Shown here one piece after another: positions 39,307 through 42,535 of a DNA stretch of 42,535 nt; position 1 is the first letter of the stretch; each line of letters opens with the position of its first letter. The stretch comes from Collinsella aerofaciens. GTDB lineage: Bacteria > Actinomycetota > Coriobacteriia > Coriobacteriales > Coriobacteriaceae. A program made the position numbers and the translations under genes. The stretch is from NCBI RefSeq assembly GCF_005844325.1, contig NZ_SPFY01000017.1, positions 1 to 42,535 of the forward strand, in the 5' to 3' direction. Below the pieces are notes generated by a model, which was given only the letters and a program-made list of their open reading frames with translations, did no database searches and had not been told where the DNA came from.

Positions 39307-41403
39307 ATGGCAGACGCTAAGGATTTCCTGTTTGAGATCGGTACGGAGGAGATGCCCTCCGCGCCGCTGAACAATGCCGTCAAGCAGCTTGGCACCATGA
39401 TCGCCAAGGGTCTCGACGAGGCCGGTCTGGCCCACGGCGAGGTCCGCGTGATCTCGAGCCCGCGTCGCCTGGCTGCGCTCGTGGCTAACGTCGCCACCGC
39501 GACCGATGAGGTTCACGAGGTCAAGCGTGGCCCCGCGGCCAACATTGCCTTCGACGCTGACGGTAACGCCACCAAGGCCGCCCAGGGCTTTGCCCGCAAG
39601 TGCGGTGTGGCTGCCGAGGACCTGGTCCGTCGCGAGGACACCGACGGTCGCGAGTATGTGTTCGCCGAGAAGAATATTCCCTCCGCACCGGCTACGCCGA
39701 TTCTGACTGCTCTGTGCGAGAAGACCATCGCCGGCCTGCAGTGGCCCAACTACCGCAGCCAGCGCTGGGGCCACGAGCACGCGACGTTCGTGCGTCCGGT
39801 CCGTTGGATCTGCTGCCTTCTGGGCGAGGATGTTGTGCCCGTGTCGTTTGCCGACGTGACGAGTGGCAACACCACGCGCGGTCATCGCGTACTTGGCCCT
39901 GGTGACCATGTGGTTGCCAGCCCCGCCGTTTACGAGCAGGTGCTCGAGGACGCCGGCGTGCTTTCTGCCGAGCGCCGTCGTGAGGCCATCCTCGCCGGTA
40001 TCGCCGAGGTCGAGGCCGCCCGTCCCGGCTGCCATGTCGATACGCCCAAGAAGGTCTTCGAGGAGGTTATTAACCTCTGCGAGTGGCCGACGGTGCTCGT
40101 CGGTACCTTCGATGAGGAGTTCCTCAAGGTCCCGCACGAGATTATCTGCGAGTCCATGCTCACCAACCAGCGCTACTTCCCGATCTATGACGGCGAGGGC
40201 AAGCTCACGCGTGAGTTCGTGGTCGTTTCCAACAGCAAGCCCGAGAATGCCGAGCGCGTGATTGACGGCAACGAGCGCGTCGTGCGCGCCCGTCTGGACG
40301 ACGCCAAGTTCTTCTACGAGGAGGACCTGAAGATCTCCCTCGACGAGTTCCGCGAGCGTCTGGCCAAGGTCGCCTTCCAGGAGAAGCTCGGTAGCGTGCT
40401 CGCCAAGTCCGAGCGCATTGAGCAACTCGCGCTTGCCATCGCTCGCGAGGCCCATCTGGGCGCCCACCTGGCCGCCGACGCTGCTCGCGCCGCGCACCTG
40501 TGCAAGGCCGACCTGGTGTCTAACGCCGTCGTCGAGTTCACGAGCCAGCAGGGCGTGATGGGCGGTTACTACGCCATCGCGATGGGGGAGAACGACGAGG
40601 TCGCTCATGCTATTCGCGATCACTATCGTCCTCGCTTTGCCGGTGACGAGCTGCCCGAGGGCACCGCTGGCTGCATCGTGGCCTGTGCCGACAAGCTCGA
40701 TACCATCGCCGGTATCTTTGCCATCGGCGAGCCCCCGACCGGCTCTTCGGACCCCTACGCGCTGCGTCGTGCCGCTATCGGCATCATCAACATCCTGCGC
40801 GACCGCCTGCCGATCGACCCCACGTCGCTCATCGACTTCGCCCTCGAGCTCTATAGCGAGCAGGGCATTGAGTTCGACGCCGCCGAGGTCGCCCAGCAGG
40901 TTCGTGACTTCTTCCATGGCCGCCTGGTGAGCATGGCCCGCGACGAAAAGATCCCGGCCGATACCGTTGCCGCCGTCTCCGCGGTGCACATCATCGCTCC
41001 GTCCGTCTTCTTCGCCCGCTGCGCCGCCCTCGACGAGGCCCGCAAGAACGACGCCGAGACGTTCGACAACCTTGCGACCGCCTATGCTCGCGCCGCGCAT
41101 ATCTCCAAGCCCGAGCTGGGCGTGGAGTACGACCGCAGACTGATGGGCGAGGTCGAGCTTGCGCTCGCCGACGCCTCCGAGGCTGCTCAGACCGCTGTCG
41201 ATGCCGCCCTTGCTACCGAGGATTATCCGGCCGCATTTGCTGCCCTCGCCGCCCTGCGCGCGCCCATCGACCGTTTCTTCGACGAGGTCATGGTCATGGA
41301 CAAGGACGAGCAGCTCCGCGATAATCGCCTTAAGCTGCTCAACCGCTTCGAGGCCGTTTTCTCCGGCATCGCCAACATCGGTGAGCTTGCTCGTAAAAAG
41401 TAA
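39307..41403 (+). CDS. glyS: Glycine-tRNA ligase beta subunit
   Basis: A 698-aa tRNA-binding subunit of glycyl-tRNA synthetase. DFLFEIGTEEMPSAPLNNAV, WPNYRSQRWGHEHATFVRPVR and MLTNQRYFPIYD are family hallmarks. The HD-like central part has CADKLDTIAGIFAIG and DPYALRRAAIGI. The C-terminal anticodon-binding region (LAALRAPIDRFFDEVMVM) is complete. The adjacent glyQ and the downstream regulator form one run of genes. Confidence 0.97.
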   Translation: MADAKDFLFEIGTEEMPSAPLNNAVKQLGTMIAKGLDEAGLAHGEVRVISSPRRLAALVANVATATDEVHEVKRGPAANIAFDADGNATKAAQGFARKCGVAAEDLVRREDTDGREYVFAEKNIPSAPATPILTALCEKTIAGLQWPNYRSQRWGHEHATFVRPVRWICCLLGEDVVPVSFADVTSGNTTRGHRVLGPGDHVVASPAVYEQVLEDAGVLSAERRREAILAGIAEVEAARPGCHVDTPKKVFEEVINLCEWPTVLVGTFDEEFLKVPHEIICESMLTNQRYFPIYDGEGKLTREFVVVSNSKPENAERVIDGNERVVRARLDDAKFFYEEDLKISLDEFRERLAKVAFQEKLGSVLAKSERIEQLALAIAREAHLGAHLAADAARAAHLCKADLVSNAVVEFTSQQGVMGGYYAIAMGENDEVAHAIRDHYRPRFAGDELPEGTAGCIVACADKLDTIAGIFAIGEPPTGSSDPYALRRAAIGIINILRDRLPIDPTSLIDFALELYSEQGIEFDAAEVAQQVRDFFHGRLVSMARDEKIPADTVAAVSAVHIIAPSVFFARCAALDEARKNDAETFDNLATAYARAAHISKPELGVEYDRRLMGEVELALADASEAAQTAVDAALATEDYPAAFAALAALRAPIDRFFDEVMVMDKDEQLRDNRLKLLNRFEAVFSGIANIGELARKK

Positions 41404-41437
41404 GCCAGCCTGCGCGTAAGCGCAAAAGGAGCCCCGC

Positions 41438-42304
41438 ATGGATTGCCCGGTCACCGCTCGTCCCACCGTTATCGTTATCTCCGACTCGCTCGGTGATACC
41501 GCTTGTGAGGTGGTGCTTGCGGCGTCCGGGCAATTTGATGAAGGGGCTTTTCGTTTGTTGCGCCTGCCCAAGGTGACCTCGGTGGAGCAGGTGGAGTCGT
41601 TTGTGGGCCCGCGCGTCGATGCCGACCATCGCGATATTGCCGTGTTTCACACCATTGTCGATCCGGCGCTTCGCGCCCGCGTGCTCGATTACCTGGGCAT
41701 GCTGCATATCCGTTCGGTCGACCTGATCGGTCCGACGCTCGCCGTGCTATCGTCGCTCATCGGTGTGCCGCCCAAAGGCGTCGCGGGCGTGATTCACAGG
41801 ACCGATGACCGCTATTTCCATCGTATCGAGGCCATGGAATATTTCGTTGAGCACGATGACGGGCGCGGTTGCGACGATTTGTCGGGTGCCGATATCGTGC
41901 TGCTGGGCGTATCGCGCACGTCCAAGACGCCGCTGTCGATGTATCTGGCTTATCAGGGCTACAAGGTTGCCAATGTTCCGTTGGCCCATGGCATGGAGCC
42001 GCCGAAGTCGATTTACGAGGTCGACCCGATGCGCCTGTTCGGCCTGATTTCGACCGTCGATGTGATTTCCGAAATTCGCGATAGCCGCTTGGGCGATGAC
42101 TGCGCTCGTGCCGTTGCCGGCTCCTATGCCGAGCCCGAGAGCGTGCGCAGCGAGCTTGAGGAAGCTCGTGCCCTCATGAAACGCCTAGGCTGCTTTGTGG
42201 TGCGTACCGACGGCAAGGCCATCGAGGAAAGCGCTGCCGAGATCATTAGCCACTTGGAGGAAATCCAAGAAGCCCGTGCCCGCCGCGCCGCCCGTCGCAC
42301 CTAA
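41438..42304 (+). CDS. Pyruvate, phosphate dikinase / PEP synthase regulatory protein (DUF299)
   Basis: A 288-aa bifunctional ADP-dependent kinase and Pi-dependent pyrophosphorylase that switches its target dikinase off and on. VIVISDSLGDTACEVV is the typical N-terminus, and the P-loop reads GVSRTSKTPLS. VIHRTDDRYFHRIEAMEYFVEHDDG and VANVPLAHG are conserved. Whether the target is PPDK or PEP synthase cannot be told, because the target gene is not in the window; it may lie just beyond the IS remnant. The start ATG has AAAGGAG upstream. Confidence 0.93.
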   Translation: MDCPVTARPTVIVISDSLGDTACEVVLAASGQFDEGAFRLLRLPKVTSVEQVESFVGPRVDADHRDIAVFHTIVDPALRARVLDYLGMLHIRSVDLIGPTLAVLSSLIGVPPKGVAGVIHRTDDRYFHRIEAMEYFVEHDDGRGCDDLSGADIVLLGVSRTSKTPLSMYLAYQGYKVANVPLAHGMEPPKSIYEVDPMRLFGLISTVDVISEIRDSRLGDDCARAVAGSYAEPESVRSELEEARALMKRLGCFVVRTDGKAIEESAAEIISHLEEIQEARARRAARRT

Positions 42305-42305
42305 T

Positions 42306-42484
42306 AGGGGGTGCGGACAGAAAGTTGGACCGTGAAGCGGTCCGGACTGGAGGTTCGCATGTACAGCAGGGAGAAGGTCGAGCTCTTCCTCCTGGCGACG
42401 GAGGACGGCATGGGGCCGACCGCCGCCGCGAAGTTCGCGGGGGTCTCGGTGGGCGCGGCCAAGAAGTGGGCGACGGGGTGTTAG
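42306..42484 (+). mobile_element. IS3-family left-end remnant with truncated orfA
   Basis: ggtgcggacagaaagttgg is typical of IS3-type termini. An ATG at 42359 with GGAGG upstream opens a 41-residue frame (MYSREKVELFLLATEDG...) that matches the N-terminal helix-turn-helix of IS3 OrfA (GPTAAAKFAGVSVGAAKKWA). It stops at TAG 42482-42484, where the family continues. The sequence after about 42480 is not IS-like. It is therefore a 5' fragment, not an active element. Confidence 0.75.
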
Positions 42485-42535
42485 CGCTACTGTAAAAACA
42501 ACCAATTTCGCCATCGCACTTTAGCCGATTCCGCC

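Noticed and set aside
38683-41571. A 962-codon open frame on the minus strand opposite glyQ and glyS
   Set aside because: It mirrors the high-GC third-position bias of the glyQS codons, has no recognisable domain, and glyQ and glyS on the other strand match known proteins end to end.

Overview
The window is a GC-rich bacterial chromosome segment. I infer a Coriobacteriia member close to Collinsella. The grounds are actinobacterial-style codon use, very frequent TTG starts, -10 boxes placed directly before start codons, and this combination of housekeeping operons. No species call is possible from sequence alone. Nearly all of the window is ordinary, densely packed core genome: about 40 protein genes and two tRNA genes. 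The part that stands out is a REP-associated tyrosine transposase (RAYT) gene surrounded by its likely REP palindromes, with a second full copy of the palindromic element about 26.6 kb away inside the aromatic amino acid operon.

Layout. 1-4312: tail of a surface-polysaccharide region, with an RfbC-RfbD fusion for dTDP-rhamnose broken at its 5' end, a membrane GT2 glycosyltransferase, and a Wzm/Wzt-type ABC exporter. 4367-13392: a minus-strand aromatic operon lying between tRNA-Arg(TCT) and tRNA-Arg(CCG). Read in transcription order it is DAHP synthase, tyrA, aroB, aroA, aroC, [REPIN], pheA, aroE-aroK fusion, [hairpin], aroQ. This is every step from PEP and erythrose-4-phosphate to chorismate, then on to prephenate, phenylpyruvate and 4-hydroxyphenylpyruvate. 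The DAHP synthase gene has a short leader ORF overlapping a terminator-like hairpin. 13468-19403: a P-type cation ATPase with a long basic tail, a membrane zinc-ribbon protein, a cyclophilin and a membrane TPR protein. 19519-29124: the rod-shape operon mreB-mreC-mreD-PBP2-rodA, continuing into a DUF697-like membrane protein and a radical-SAM pair. 29192-33195: rplU-rpmA, then obg-nadD-yqeK-rsfS, closed by a strong terminator. 33195-34338: RAYT and REP/REPIN island. 34387-35640: dinB on the minus strand. 35842-38332: rpsP-khpA-rimM-trmD-lepB, without rplS in its usual place. 38392-42304: glyQ-glyS and a PPDK/PEP-synthase regulatory protein. 42306-42484: a truncated IS3-type element.

Functionally the window joins cell-envelope growth (polysaccharide export, elongasome), ribosome biogenesis (L21, L27, S16, Obg, RsfS, RimM, KhpA, TrmD) and complete aromatic amino acid synthesis. 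Both window edges show signs of insertion-sequence activity. I saw no CRISPR array, prophage, toxin-antitoxin module, restriction system or plasmid origin.
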